This document shows positions 1 to 9,900 of a stretch of 64,000 nt of DNA, piece after piece (the first letter of the stretch is position 1; each line of letters begins with the position of its first letter). Where the stretch lies: contig CALXLD010000007.1 in NCBI GenBank assembly GCA_944389105.1, positions 1-64,000 on the forward strand, in the 5' to 3' direction. The notes beneath the pieces are model-generated. The model was not told the origin of the DNA. It made no database searches and worked only from the letters and a program-made list of their open reading frames with translations. This stretch comes from an uncultured Spirochaetaceae bacterium (GTDB lineage Bacteria; Spirochaetota; Spirochaetia; Sphaerochaetales; Sphaerochaetaceae). Both the position numbers and the translations under genes were made by a program.

Positions 1-98
1 ACTACATAAGCTGGTATAACGAAAGGAGAATACAGGTGAAACTGAAAGGAATGGCACCTTTACAATACAGGAAACTTGCCTTTAAGATGACTTTCTGA
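1..98 (+). CDS. IS3-family transposase (OrfB), C-terminal end, cut by window edge
   Basis: The frame starting at base 3 reads YISWYNERRIQVKLKGMAP followed by LQYRKLAFKMTF and a TGA at 96-98. The YI-WYN-RI-LKGM-P-QYR pattern is the conserved C-terminus of the rve integrase domain of IS3-family OrfB transposases. Only the last 31 residues are in the window, so it cannot be judged whether the element is intact. Confidence 0.8.
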   Translation, partial: YISWYNERRIQVKLKGMAPLQYRKLAFKMTF

Positions 99-100
99 TA

Positions 101-123
101 GGTGTCCAACTTTAAGGGGTCAC
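101..123. repeat. Right terminal end of the IS3-family element
   Basis: Directly after the transposase stop is GGTGTCCAACTTTAAGGGGT followed by CAC. This resembles the typical IS3-family terminal repeat (on the other strand it starts TGACCCCTTAAAGTTGGACA). The exact tip and target duplication cannot be defined without the left end. Confidence 0.6.
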
Positions 124-222
124 ACCATGATGGCGGGTATTTTTCTTATCTCTTATCAGAGCCAAAAGCTCACGAAGAACTTTCAGGAATCCGAGAATAA
201 TCTCTAAGAACTCTTTGATCAT
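112..222 (-). pseudogene. Small amphipathic phage protein, C-terminus supplied by the IS end
   Basis: The start is an ATG at 222 behind a strong AAGGAGG site, overlapping the stop of the upstream 48-residue frame (ATGA). The product begins MIKEFLEIILGFLKVLRELL and looks like one long amphipathic or hydrophobic helix. The last residues and the TAA stop (112-114) are read from the IS terminal sequence. The original gene was therefore probably longer and was truncated by the insertion. Its function is unknown. A small membrane or lysis peptide is possible but not shown. Confidence 0.45.
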
Positions 223-365
223 ACAGCCTCCTTCATCCAGATGGATTCCAGAAGCATCCTGTGCCTTTGCGGAAAGCATTGGCCAGTACCGCCTACCGCT
301 GTTTCAAGCAGTGCCTGGTACAGTATCTCGATTTTGTTTTCTGAGCGCAAGCAGGTACTGCTCAT
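219..365 (-). CDS. Small hypothetical protein (48 aa) whose start lies in the inversion repeat
   Basis: The frame starts at an ATG (363-365) inside the left inverted repeat, with a GAGG motif about 9 bases upstream, and ends by an ATGA overlap with the next small frame. The product is MSSTCLRSENKIEILYQALL... and is unrecognised. It is the first frame downstream of the fibre gene in operon order, and its upstream leader lies within the invertible segment. Support is the coupled start/stop and the ribosome site. Against it is its short length. The ATG is absent from the right-hand copy of the repeat, which reads AGG. Confidence 0.4.
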   Translation of the reverse strand: MSSTCLRSENKIEILYQALLETAVGGTGQCFPQRHRMLLESIWMKEAV

Positions 366-372
366 ATACGGC
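348..372. repeat. Left inverted repeat of the tail-fibre inversion cassette
   Basis: This 25-bp sequence contains AAGCAGGTACTGCTC and TATACGGC. It matches the complement of 1047-1071 at 24 of 25 positions, and similarity falls off outside it except for weak coding similarity on the cassette side. It contains the small dyad AGCAG-GTA-CTGCT. On the plus strand it encodes the peptide SRYCSYTA, the same peptide the fibre gene reads at the other copy, so recombination here keeps the frame. Confidence 0.75.
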
Positions 373-703
373 CTCAAAACCTAGTCTACCTTCCTTTACT
401 ATTACACTAAATGGCTCATTATCGGTATCTGGCCGGAGAAACTACTCAGGTAAAGTATTGGTAAGTAATATTTCAGGATTCCCATCGGGAACTACCTTCG
501 TAGTATCTGTTACAAGCAGTAAGCAAGGATGGACTGCATCTTCTGGCTCACTTAAATTCACAGTTGGATACAACTCTTTTTCAGTATCTTCATCTGTAGA
601 TCATGTAAGCGGTGATAAATATACAGTCAAGGTAACTGCTTCCTGTTCCGGATATACCAGTACAAGTGCTAGCAAATCCGGAATCGGCATAAGTGGAGAA
701 TAA
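349..703 (+). other. Silent alternative C-terminal cassette of the tail fibre
   Basis: The plus-strand frame from the repeat reads SRYCSYTASKPSLPSFTITL and continues to a TAA at 701-703, about 118 residues. It is rich in Ser/Thr/Gly, with beta-type composition and an SGFPSGTTFVVSV segment. The expressed fibre reads SRYCSYTAPTPSLPTPSFS at the same point and then diverges. An upstream ATG at 215 keeps the frame open, but that part is antisense to small phage frames and lacks a plausible ribosome site. I therefore read it as a promoterless, start-less cassette that is expressed only after inversion. Confidence 0.7.
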
Positions 704-722
704 TAATGTTTTTCCATTCATT

Positions 723-734
723 AGCCAATTGGCT
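723..734. other. 12-bp palindrome between the two converging cassettes
   Basis: AGCCAATTGGCT is a perfect palindrome in the 39-bp gap between the two stop codons, near the midpoint of the invertible segment. It may act as a weak bidirectional terminator or a protein-binding site. No T-run follows it. Confidence 0.35.
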
Positions 735-742
735 GATATTCA

Positions 743-1885
743 TCAGGGGCTAGCAGTTATTGATGAACTAATATAGCCTGTACAGCTTGCTCTCAAAGTT
801 ATAGACCAATCACCATAGCTTCCACCATCATTAAAAGTCTGCATTGATGGGAAATTTGATTTGGTATAAGTACTGGTTTGATCACTATTATATGAAGATA
901 CGGGATGGTAAGTTAATGTGAAAGAGGTTCCATCTGGGAAAGCATCTTTGTTGCTGAATCTAAAATAAACAGTTCTTTTTAGATCATCTCTATCATATGA
1001 ATAGTTACTTATACTGAAACTTGGAGTTGGCAGGCTAGGTGTCGGCGCCGTATAGGAGCAGTACCTGCTTGTTGTACCAGAAGTGTTATAGCCGCTCTTT
1101 GTCGCATAAGCATAGATTGTCGTGCTGGAAGAAATCGTAAACGACCCGCTATAGACACTGTAGCTTCCGCTTGTTCCCCTTCTATAGTAGATAGTCGCTC
1201 CAGAGGTAGAGCATGTGATAGTAACCCTGTTCGTCGATGAGCTGAAAGATATGGATGGCGTTGCACAAGTCGGAACATACTCAGAGATTGTCCTGCTCGC
1301 TGTTGCTGACTGGGATTCATAGTACTCATCGCCATTATATGTTGCATAAACCGTTACAGTGGTTGCAGTTGTTCCGATACTTAAGGTAACGGAGCTTGTC
1401 ATGCTATAGGACGTGCCATTGATGACAAGCATAGTACCTGACGGATATGAAGAGGTATTGCTGATGGTTACACGGCCCTGCGTGCTGGATGTACGGGAGA
1501 CAGAGATGCTTGGTGTCGGAAGAGTCTGAAGCACTGCCTTTGTAAAGCTTGCGATAGCAGCTGGCGATGGGCCGTATATGCTCTCCCCAACAGGAAAGGC
1601 CCGGACATAATAGTCGCCGCTTTCCGTGACGGTAATGCCGTTGTCCGGGTCAAAAACCGGGTCAGTCTCGCCTGGATCGCTTCCGGCCTTATATCTCATC
1701 ACTACCTCACCATAGCCTGTGAATGTATTCATGCATCTGATAGTCGCGCTCTGCGCTTTCTTCCCAAGATCCATCTGAAGCCTTGGAATATGCACGAATC
1801 GCTTATAGGCTGCAGTCTTCTCTCTGAAGTACTGCATCGCTGCATTATATAGGTATTCTGTTCCCGAACCATCCATCCATGCCAT
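743..1885 (-). CDS. Tail fibre / receptor-binding protein with switchable C-terminus
   Basis: This 380-residue fibre protein has an N-terminal region (about 45-115) paralogous to the next upstream gene (FTGYGEVVMRYKAGSDPGE and YYVRAFPV). Beta-sandwich repeats rich in Ser/Thr follow. A segment at about 205-275 (TITCSTSGATIYYRRGTSGS) resembles Fn3-associated or chitobiase-C domains, which in other proteins bind surfaces or glycans. The inverted repeat at codons 272-280 separates this constant part from a C-terminal domain of about 100 residues. The start is supported by an AGGAAGG site. It is the last substantial gene of the late operon, which fits host recognition by the variable tip. No chaperone for it was recognised. 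Confidence 0.75.
   Translation of the reverse strand: MAWMDGSGTEYLYNAAMQYFREKTAAYKRFVHIPRLQMDLGKKAQSATIRCMNTFTGYGEVVMRYKAGSDPGETDPVFDPDNGITVTESGDYYVRAFPVGESIYGPSPAAIASFTKAVLQTLPTPSISVSRTSSTQGRVTISNTSSYPSGTMLVINGTSYSMTSSVTLSIGTTATTVTVYATYNGDEYYESQSATASRTISEYVPTCATPSISFSSSTNRVTITCSTSGATIYYRRGTSGSYSVYSGSFTISSSTTIYAYATKSGYNTSGTTSRYCSYTAPTPSLPTPSFSISNYSYDRDDLKRTVYFRFSNKDAFPDGTSFTLTYHPVSSYNSDQTSTYTKSNFPSMQTFNDGGSYGDWSITLRASCTGYISSSITASP
1047..1071. repeat. Right inverted repeat of the tail-fibre inversion cassette
   Basis: This is the complementary partner of 348-372 with one mismatch. It lies inside the expressed fibre gene, at about codons 272-280, just after the Fn3-associated-like domain. The crossover would replace roughly the last 100 residues. 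Confidence 0.75.
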
Positions 1886-1902
1886 CGTTCTATCCTTCCT
1901 CT

Positions 1903-2262
1903 TTAGATATTTACTTCGACCTTAGCCGCGGCCGAAGGCTGATAACTGCTGCCGGATACTGGGAATGCCCGGACATAATAAGTCCCCTCCGCTGAAACGG
2001 CAGTTCCATTTGAGAGATCTATCGTTGCATCGTTTGCCCCGGGTTCTGCCCCGAGCTTGTATCTCACGGTTACATCCCCATAGCCTGTAAAGCCGTTCTG
2101 AACATGCAGAACCGCAGAGCTTCCGCTTACTGTTACGGATATAATAGGAATAGGAAGAGGGGTGGCCAGAGCAGCCACCTCATTATCTATATTGGCCTCA
2201 ATCTGGGACCATAGAAACCCTATCCCGCTGCCATCGATAACCTTGTCATAGATATCAGGCAT
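1903..2262 (-). CDS. Short tail-fibre-like protein
   Basis: This 119-residue protein has a C-terminal half (FTGYGDVTVRYKLGAEPG ... GTYYVRAFPVSGSSYQPS) closely paralogous to the N-terminal domain of the downstream fibre. A leading helix (IGFLWSQIEANIDNEVAAL) also resembles the starts of neighbouring fibre genes (VLNGLGLAQVWTQVIALL). A GGAGGTG site precedes the ATG. It probably forms a fibre segment or adaptor made by duplication within the fibre locus. Confidence 0.6.
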   Translation of the reverse strand: MPDIYDKVIDGSGIGFLWSQIEANIDNEVAALATPLPIPIISVTVSGSSAVLHVQNGFTGYGDVTVRYKLGAEPGANDATIDLSNGTAVSAEGTYYVRAFPVSGSSYQPSAAAKVEVNI

Positions 2263-2275
2263 CCTATCACCTCCC

Positions 2276-3046
2276 TCAGCCTGCTGCGCCGATGATCTGG
2301 GCGATTTCCTCAGTTGTCAGCACTCCAGGGATCTTCCCGTCAACTTCGCTCTTCGTATAGGCATCAGTAATGCCGTAGCCAGAAAGCGATGTAGCCTTTG
2401 CGGCCTTATTCCCTACTTCTGTGCTTAGGCTGGATACTGTTCCCTGAAGCGTCGAGAGAGCTGAGGCATCTGCCTTTTCCGTCTGAAGATCTGCAATAGA
2501 AGAATCAAGCAAATCAGTCTTTGCCTTGACAGCGCTTGGTGTAATACCGCCATCTGTCTGCGTTCCGATAGCGTTATAGAGCTTTGCGATACCGGCTACG
2601 GAATCGGTAGCGGTAGCAATACTTATAGAGATGTTCCTGGAAGCATCCACCCAGGACTGGGCGGCAGAAGAATAAACATACATGACGATATCATTATTGC
2701 CATCGGTAAGTGTTACGAGGATTCCATCAAAATCCTGCGGTTCCCTGGAATAATTAGTCTGCACATATGCATCGCATGTAGTATCTACTTCTGCGATTGT
2801 CGAAGAAACCACCCCGCCATCGACTGAAGACTTATTCAGCATCTTTATTGCATTGAGGTTGTTGATAAGAGTGTTGATCTGTTCTGCTGAAAGAGTCTCG
2901 CTCTTGGTGTAGTAGTTGTTCAGAGCAGTGTTTATCGCATTCTGAACCTCTGACTGTCCGTACTTCTGTCCAAGAAGCGCAATCACCTGTGTCCATACCT
3001 GGGCAAGCCCAAGCCCGTTTAAAACCTTGCTGTCACTTTCTGCCAT
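2276..3046 (-). CDS. Tail fibre protein, middle segment
   Basis: This 256-residue protein starts at MAESDSKVLNGLGLAQVW, chosen because AGGAGG lies 6 bases upstream. An in-frame ATG 18 bases earlier lacks a site. It contains the YTKSE motifs common in phage fibres (NNYYTKSETLSAEQI and DAYTKSEVDGKI) and a coiled-coil-like stretch around 170-215. It ends LTTEEIAQIIGAAG, very like the C-terminal tail of the upstream gene (LSSDEIAEIIGTAS). The shared end may be a docking peptide between fibre subunits. Confidence 0.7.
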   Translation of the reverse strand: MAESDSKVLNGLGLAQVWTQVIALLGQKYGQSEVQNAINTALNNYYTKSETLSAEQINTLINNLNAIKMLNKSSVDGGVVSSTIAEVDTTCDAYVQTNYSREPQDFDGILVTLTDGNNDIVMYVYSSAAQSWVDASRNISISIATATDSVAGIAKLYNAIGTQTDGGITPSAVKAKTDLLDSSIADLQTEKADASALSTLQGTVSSLSTEVGNKAAKATSLSGYGITDAYTKSEVDGKIPGVLTTEEIAQIIGAAG

Positions 3047-3064
3047 TTTTGTCCTCCTTGGCAT

Positions 3065-3949
3065 TTAGTATGTTTCGTTCGATGCTGTGCCGATGATCTC
3101 TGCAATCTCATCTGACGACAGCGTACATTCGGTAAGATTCGGAGGGGAAAGCTTAACGTCCTCTCCGATGATGGGAATATCAACACGTTCCGAGGATATG
3201 ATCCTTATCTCTGCGCTATTGAATTCCGGCGCTTTTGCAAATGTCACCCTGATACTGTTCTTATCAAGCTCCTTGAACTGATACGGATACGCCTTGGCAA
3301 GATCAGACCACCACACCTGAACACTCACCCATTCGGCATTGAGGTTGTGATTTATCGTGAACTCCGCTGTTGCGCCATCGCCGATTGTCTCTCGGTATCC
3401 TGGGTGAAGCATCCCCTCCATCTGGCTGAGGATATCCTCTGACTGCTGGACCATATTATCGATATGCTCCTTATCTTCCGTAACCTGATTGCCTATCTGG
3501 ATTATCTGAAGAAGCTTCTCCTGCGCGCTCTCATGATCCTCTGCGATAGGAACCTGAAGGGTATGCTTCAGCTCTTCCTGTTGCTGCTGGATCTGTGCTT
3601 CCATCCTATCAAGGGTATTCTCAAGCAATTCAGCATCTATTGGCTCTGAATTCTCGAAATCCGTCTCCTGGGTCAGCGGTATGACACGCTGTATGACGAG
3701 CGTTGAATAACCCTTGAACACATCGGATATCATCGTCAGGAGCCCGCCCTGGTATACCCTGTCGGTGAGAGGCTCTGAGACCGAGATCATATAATCCACG
3801 TCTCGCTTCAGCGTAACGGTTTCTCCCGTAGAAGGGTTTGTAACCGTAACAACAATCTCAGAGAAATCCCAGAACGAATAGCTGATAGTATATCGAACTA
3901 CCGTGGGAACTATCTGATATCGCATTACTGAATTGTCAGTTGTCAGCAT
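3065..3949 (-). CDS. T7-like tail fibre, N-terminal attachment protein
   Basis: In this 294-residue protein the first 120 residues match the T7 gp17 N-terminal virion-anchoring pattern: IVVTVTNPSTGETVTLKRDV, DYMISV, then STLVIQRVIPLTQETDF and a DRMEAQIQQQQEEL coiled coil. A second domain at 190-265 (GDGATAEFTINHNLNAEWVSVQVW) resembles a fibre beta-domain. The C-terminus carries the EIAEIIGTAS tail shared with the next gene. It lies directly after the giant internal protein, the usual place for fibre genes. It probably attaches the fibre complex to the nozzle. Confidence 0.8.
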   Translation of the reverse strand: MLTTDNSVMRYQIVPTVVRYTISYSFWDFSEIVVTVTNPSTGETVTLKRDVDYMISVSEPLTDRVYQGGLLTMISDVFKGYSTLVIQRVIPLTQETDFENSEPIDAELLENTLDRMEAQIQQQQEELKHTLQVPIAEDHESAQEKLLQIIQIGNQVTEDKEHIDNMVQQSEDILSQMEGMLHPGYRETIGDGATAEFTINHNLNAEWVSVQVWWSDLAKAYPYQFKELDKNSIRVTFAKAPEFNSAEIRIISSERVDIPIIGEDVKLSPPNLTECTLSSDEIAEIIGTASNETY

Positions 3950-3979
3950 TCTCTTTAACTCTCCTTTCCTTTATTTCCT

Positions 3980-6900
3980 TCATTCAGGATCCTTCCCTAT
4001 CAGCACTTCGGGATGGAATGAGGCATCCTCGTCCTGCCCGAAGTTTCCTGTCATCTTCTCTATGTCGTTGAGAAGCGAATACGGCGCTCCCGTGAAAAGC
4101 ATCACAGAATCGAAGAACTGCCTGTATGCGTTCTCCCAGTTGCCCTTCGATGCATTCGCAGCCGCTCTGAAGAACTTGTCGATAGCAGGGAATGACTGGC
4201 TGTTGAATAAGCCATCCGATTCCCCTGTAATCACCTGCTGAAGAGCGTTATCGACATAATCCGAGATAAGAGGAACACCTGATGTAATCTGCGTTGTAGC
4301 GGCATATGCAAGCTTCCTTGCCTTGTCCTTCTCATCATCGTCATCATCAAAGCCATCCTGTATGAGATAGAGAAGAACTCCTGCAACGATATAGCCTGAT
4401 ATCATGCCCCATGCCCTAGCATACTGATGGTTTCTGAACGCCTGCGGGATATCGTATGTGATGTTCTGCCAGATGACATTGAGCGATGACTGGAACTGCG
4501 TAAGAGCCTGAAGCGCTTCCGATCTGTTCTGAAAGAGCGGAGAAAGCTCTGTGATATCGGACTGCGGCTGTGTCTCCTGGACATATTCATCCGCAACCTT
4601 TGCCGCCGCTCTCTCAAGCTCTGCCTCTGTCATCTGGGCATCACTATTGAGTATCCTGTTCCTCTCCTTCTGGTAAATTGCCCACCAGCCGATAGCAACC
4701 GAGTAGCGGTCAACATACTCAAGTCCCTGCATTCCCATATTCTGGAACTTCGCATATATCCTTCTTGCTCTCGGGAGATCTGCTCTCTCAGATTCCTCTT
4801 TTATCCACTCGACAATAGGATGCTGTGACCTGTTGGCCATGAATGGCGAAAGTCGCTGTATCTCATTCCATGTTTCTACAGGATGGGAAAAGACTGTGAA
4901 AGCGCCCTGAAGAAGCTCGACAGGGTTTACTGCTCCCAGGAACGGCATAGGAGATGTGACAGCCTGCGTAATGAGGGATGATGTTCTCCATCCGAGATAT
5001 GACGAATAGAGAGAGCCACGGAAGAAGCGGAGTATCTGGTTTGCTCCCTGGTCTACCTTCTGGAAGCTCCGAGGGTTCGCAATCATATTGATGTGGTTCT
5101 CTATATCCCTCATCATGTTCTTTCCGAATGTGCTTGTGATGGCAGAGCGGATAGCCTCTGAGCCGTGGTTCACGAATACTCCCTTCAGGAGACGGACATA
5201 ATCCATATTCGCAAGAGCATGTTCCTGCGCCTCAACTGAGTTCTGCCAGACACCGAAAAGGTCAATGTTAATAGCTTTCTGCTGCCGTGGCGAAATATCC
5301 AGCCTTGATTTCGTGAAGCCACGCTGTACTGCCCCTTCTCCTGGAATCATATTCAGCAGATCCTGCTTTATTGTCTCTCCCGGTTCCGAGCCCGCAAAAT
5401 CAGTACGGTTGATAGGAAGATAGTAGTCCTCTTTCTCGACTGCGATGTTGTATGTGTTCCTCATCGCATCGACAAGGCGCTGGAAAAGGTCCGAGTTGAA
5501 ATCCTGCTCTATAAGACGAACTACCTCGAAAAGGTCTGAGTTGTCAGAGGATTTAACGATATTCTCTGCCTGAGAATAAAGCTCGTTATAGCGTCTGTCT
5601 CCAAGCTCAGTTATACGCTTGTTGACTTCTTTCCTTCTGTTATCCTCAGCCTGCCTTCCCGCTCCTGGCATCTCGCTATCTACCGCATTAGCGATATTGA
5701 ATTTCTCTGTCTCCGAGACAAGAACGCCATAGGCAACTGCATTGCGGTTGCGGATGTTGTTCTTTGAGAGGTAGATGTAGGCAAGGTCCGTGTATCTATA
5801 TTCAGCTTCCTTCCCATCGAAGGCCACTTTGTAAGAGTTATAGAAGCGTGAAGAATCTATCTTATGCTCGCTGATATAGTCCCTGATAGGCTTCATGCGC
5901 TCTACGACCATCCTGAACTCCTGAGCCTGCGCATCGCGCTTCATAGCAGCGAGAAGATGATAGAACACACCCTTCTTCCCGCCATCAAGCATCTGTGACT
6001 TCTTCGCCATATTGATGGTATCGCGGTAGATGCTCTTAACCCTGTCCCATAGGCTCCTGTTAAGGTCTCTTTCCTCTCCGCTTCCTGATGGCGGCGCTTC
6101 CCTGTAGTTCTTCAGGCCGAGAAGGGTTGCCATGACCTTATCGCGGTACTGCTGTATTGCTTTTCTCTCAGCTGTCTTTCTGAGCTTCCATGCAGTACGC
6201 CCTTCATCCCTGAGCTGGTCAATAGCAGTCTTGAGGCTCAACAGCTCATTGACTGTGAATTCATCCCTGCTCTTCTTCGAGAGCCTATCAAGCTGGGATT
6301 CCGTAAGGGAATCGAATACAGCAGGATCGCGCTCCACCTCTCCTCGGAACATCTTCTTCAGAAGGTTTATATCCCATGTCTTGTTATCGATTCTTATATA
6401 CTTGCGGTTCTCTGGGTCGATGAGAGCCTGAATAGCAGCAACTTTCCTGCCGTATTCGACATCAACGCCTGATGAGGCTGGCCTCATGATGGAATCCATC
6501 AGGCGTCTCTTGTATGCCTCTACGCGCCTCAAAGCTTCCTTCCCCTTATAATGCTCTCTTAGCTCCCTGAGCTTATTATCGCGGTCAGCCCTTATCTTCC
6601 TCATCCTTTCAAGGTCTCTCTGATACTGGTCGGATACCGCCTGCCTGCCGCGCTCACGTGCATTCTCAACGCGCGCATTCGCTCTCTGCCGTTCAGTGTT
6701 CCTTGTCTCAGATACAGCATTCCTTATGCCCTCATTCCTGAGCTGGCGTAGGTAGCTGTTATGCTGTGATATCAGCTGGGAAATCTGGGAAGAAAGACGC
6801 GACTGGATATCGATATTGCGCTGTGCAGGGTTGTTGCCGTCCTCTCCGAAATCAGCTCTTGAGGATGCGGCAATACGCTCGCTTATCGTGTGAAGCCTTT

Positions 6901-9900
6901 TCTCGGCCCTGTCTATCTGCTCATCAAGCTCAATAACCTTCTTCCAGAGATTGTTTTTCTCAATAGACTGGGTTGTGTATCTGTCCCTGAGACGCTTGTA
7001 TTCGTCCCTGAGAGCTGCAAGGTCTGCCTCTCCCTTCCTGATGGCTTCCTCTTCCTTATCAAGAACCCTCTTAAGGCTCTCGGAGACGCCCTCTTCGCCG
7101 AATACCTCGTTTCCGGAAAGGATTGCATTCTTAAGATTCTCATCCCTGATATCCTCAGCAAGCCTCTTCCTTGCGGAGATTGAAAGCGATGCGGCATCCT
7201 CTTCAGGAAGCGCCATAAGCTCTTCAGGGATGCTGTCTGCATAGAGAGAAGTCCAGAACTCGCTGTCTGTGGCCTTTGCATAAAGGTCGCGGTAGAAGGC
7301 AGGGCTTGCCTTGAGAATACCCTTGGCACTCGCCCTTGAGCGTGCCTGAGACTGCCGGGTCTTAAGGTACTGCTGGTTCTCTGAAGGATGGAGAAGAGCC
7401 TCGATAAGAGGAGCTATGAGATGCCTTGCCTCAATAGCCTCATATACGGCTCTCTGTCCTTCTGTGTCCGCATCCCTGAGCGCTATCTGGATAGCCTCAA
7501 GCCATTCATCGAATCCGGCATCCGTGCTGATAATCTCCGAAAACTCCCTGTCCTTGGCCTCTTCTGAGGAAGCTGATGTATCTGGGGAAGCAAGTGTCTT
7601 TGAAGGTGCAGCAGAGTTTCCTGTGCCGTCTCCGTTCGGGTTCTTCGCTATGTTCCATGCCTTGTCTATGATTTCATCTTCTGCGAAGTAGCTCCACTCT
7701 GCTACCTCTCTGTATTCGTCATAGTCCGTGTATTCAAAGGCTATTCTTATCAGAGACTGAAGTGTATCCTCGATAGCCTGTGCATCGTTGGCATTCATAG
7801 AATCGCGGGAGACAGAACCATCATCAGTGATGTCGTCCTGAATCTCTTCTACAATCCAGTCGTCATCGATGGTCTGGAAGAGTGAGCCGTTTACACCTCC
7901 TCGCTGTTCGTTTATACTTTGATTGGAGGCTGTTGTGGCTGAGGAATTCAGATTCGTTGAGATTAACGATAAACCATACAAGATAGAATCAAGGAGTGCT
8001 TCTCCTGTTTCTGTTGTAATCTCTCCTGATGGCAAAACCATTTCTGAGCGTGCATTAAGCAGAGCCGAAAGAGAATGGTTCTGGGACAATGCAGAAACCA
8101 GTGCCTGCATAATCTCCCGTGAAGAAGCTGAATCTCTTGCACTATCCCGTCCTTGGGATGTAACCCCATCAAGATAACCATTAGCATATTCATATCTGCT
8201 CCATGCAGTTATTGCCTCCTGTATATCCTGAAGGTTTCTTACGCCTTGATTTTCAAGGCTATCGATTCTTCTGCTTATCTCATATAGTTTATGGCCGATA
8301 CCGTTCTTTACTGAAAGCGTGTTCTTATCAAGGAACTGGATTTCTGCAATAGAGCCGTTATCCATGCGGATATTCACTTTGAAATCCTGATATCCTAATG
8401 GCGTTGAAAGATGCTTCTCCTTGACTATCCTATCGGCATATCTTTCCTTGACGGTGTTCCAGGCGTTTTCAGCATCTGCAAGATCTGAGTAGCGGATCAT
8501 AGCTCCGTCATAATCGAGGATACGGGAGAAATCGCCTGAATAATCACTAATGGCCTTTTCAATAGAACGTGCTTTCCCTTTGAAAGCTCTTCTTATGGAA
8601 ACATCATTATCGTCAGCGCCTGTAAGATTCCTTATTTCTTCAATGATTCCTGCAAACTGCGGATGAGCTACGCTTGCAAGCTCTATTGCGGCTTCATATG
8701 TATTCTCATTCAGAGGCTGTCTTATAGCATCTTCGTCTATCGTCTGATACAGCTCATGACTTCTGATTACGGCATCTGATGGGTTGAAAACAACATAGTT
8801 ATAAGGCCCTGTGCCTGCTCTCTCCGCGATACCATCTGCTGGATACCTGAATCCTGTTATGCCTGCTCTGTTCAGTATCAGGGATGCTTCTCTATCAGAG
8901 CCGACTATCATAGCAAGGTCATTGTAGAATCCCATTGCAGAGGAACCTAGCATCGCGTTGCGATAATCCTCTAGGCTACCCCAGTTATCCATGATGCCCT
9001 GTCTTACTGCCGATATTCGCATGACAGCGCTTATGAGGCTTCTTGGAACAGTTTCATTGATATCAAGCCATCGTGCATTATCTGGAAGCTCGACTGTATA
9101 AAGGTTCCTTGTCTGAGGTGATGTGTTCTCAGCTTCGGAAAGCCGTCTCTGCATATCATGGATACTGGATTCCTCCATCCTGATATTCCTGTCGGCTCCT
9201 TCGACAATGCTATTCTTTACAGCCTCGGCATACTCTTCATTTGTCGCATTCTCGTATCTGCGTCTTGTTATTGCGAATCTGGCAGATGATGGCCCGTTTC
9301 TGAGCGCTTCCTGATACTGCTCATTGTTCTCCCAGTATCCATCAGCATTCATTGCATCTCTTACGGCCTGTGCCTCTGCAAGCCTTGCATTTGCTGTCTG
9401 GATACCTGCTCTTAGTCTTTCAATGTCATCCTGTATGCTATCTGCGGTCCGCGCTCTGTCCGCATAACCTCTGGCATATTCCTCTACGTCTGAGAAATAA
9501 AGGCCCCACCCGTAATCCTGTCGGCCTGCGCCTTCTCCCATATGTTCCGTGCTGAACTCTGAGAATGTATATGGTGAACCATGATAAACAGTCTGATAGT
9601 AGATATTCGAATCGCTGTCATCGAATGTGCCGCGGTTATTGATGCTTTTTATCTGGTTTGGTTTGAGTGCGATATAATGATCTGCAACATAGTCATCATC
9701 GATATTGTCATTCAGAGAATAGACGGCCATGCCGTCGTATTTATCTGGTTCAAATTCGGAGAAGATCTTTCCTGTCTCTTTGAAACTTGCACCATCGGCA
9801 TCAACGACATATGGATTCTTTATGTTGAGGAAAGCGGGCATTACAATACCGTTGCTTTTCTGCAGCGCAAGCTCTTCGACGCGAAGTTCTAACTGATTGG

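Larger units (their letters stand above)
348..1071. other. Predicted invertible DNA segment switching fibre C-termini
   Basis: Two tail-to-tail C-terminal cassettes (plus 349-703, minus 743-1071) lie between a 25-bp inverted repeat. Inversion would join the fibre N-terminus (1885 down to 1071) in frame to the other cassette. This is the layout of the phage Mu S/U and P1 tail-fibre switches, which use a serine invertase. No invertase gene is in the window and the repeat does not obviously match a Gin/Hin site. A tyrosine recombinase or an enzyme encoded beyond the left edge is therefore possible. Confidence 0.7.

Noticed and set aside
215..703. A 162-codon plus-strand frame as an independent gene
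   Set aside because: Its first 45 codons are antisense to small phage frames and it has no ribosome site; the rest is best explained as the silent fibre cassette.
1009..1653. Minus-strand frames overlapping the fibre gene
   Set aside because: They are out-of-frame shadows of the Ser/Thr-rich fibre sequence, with no ribosome sites.
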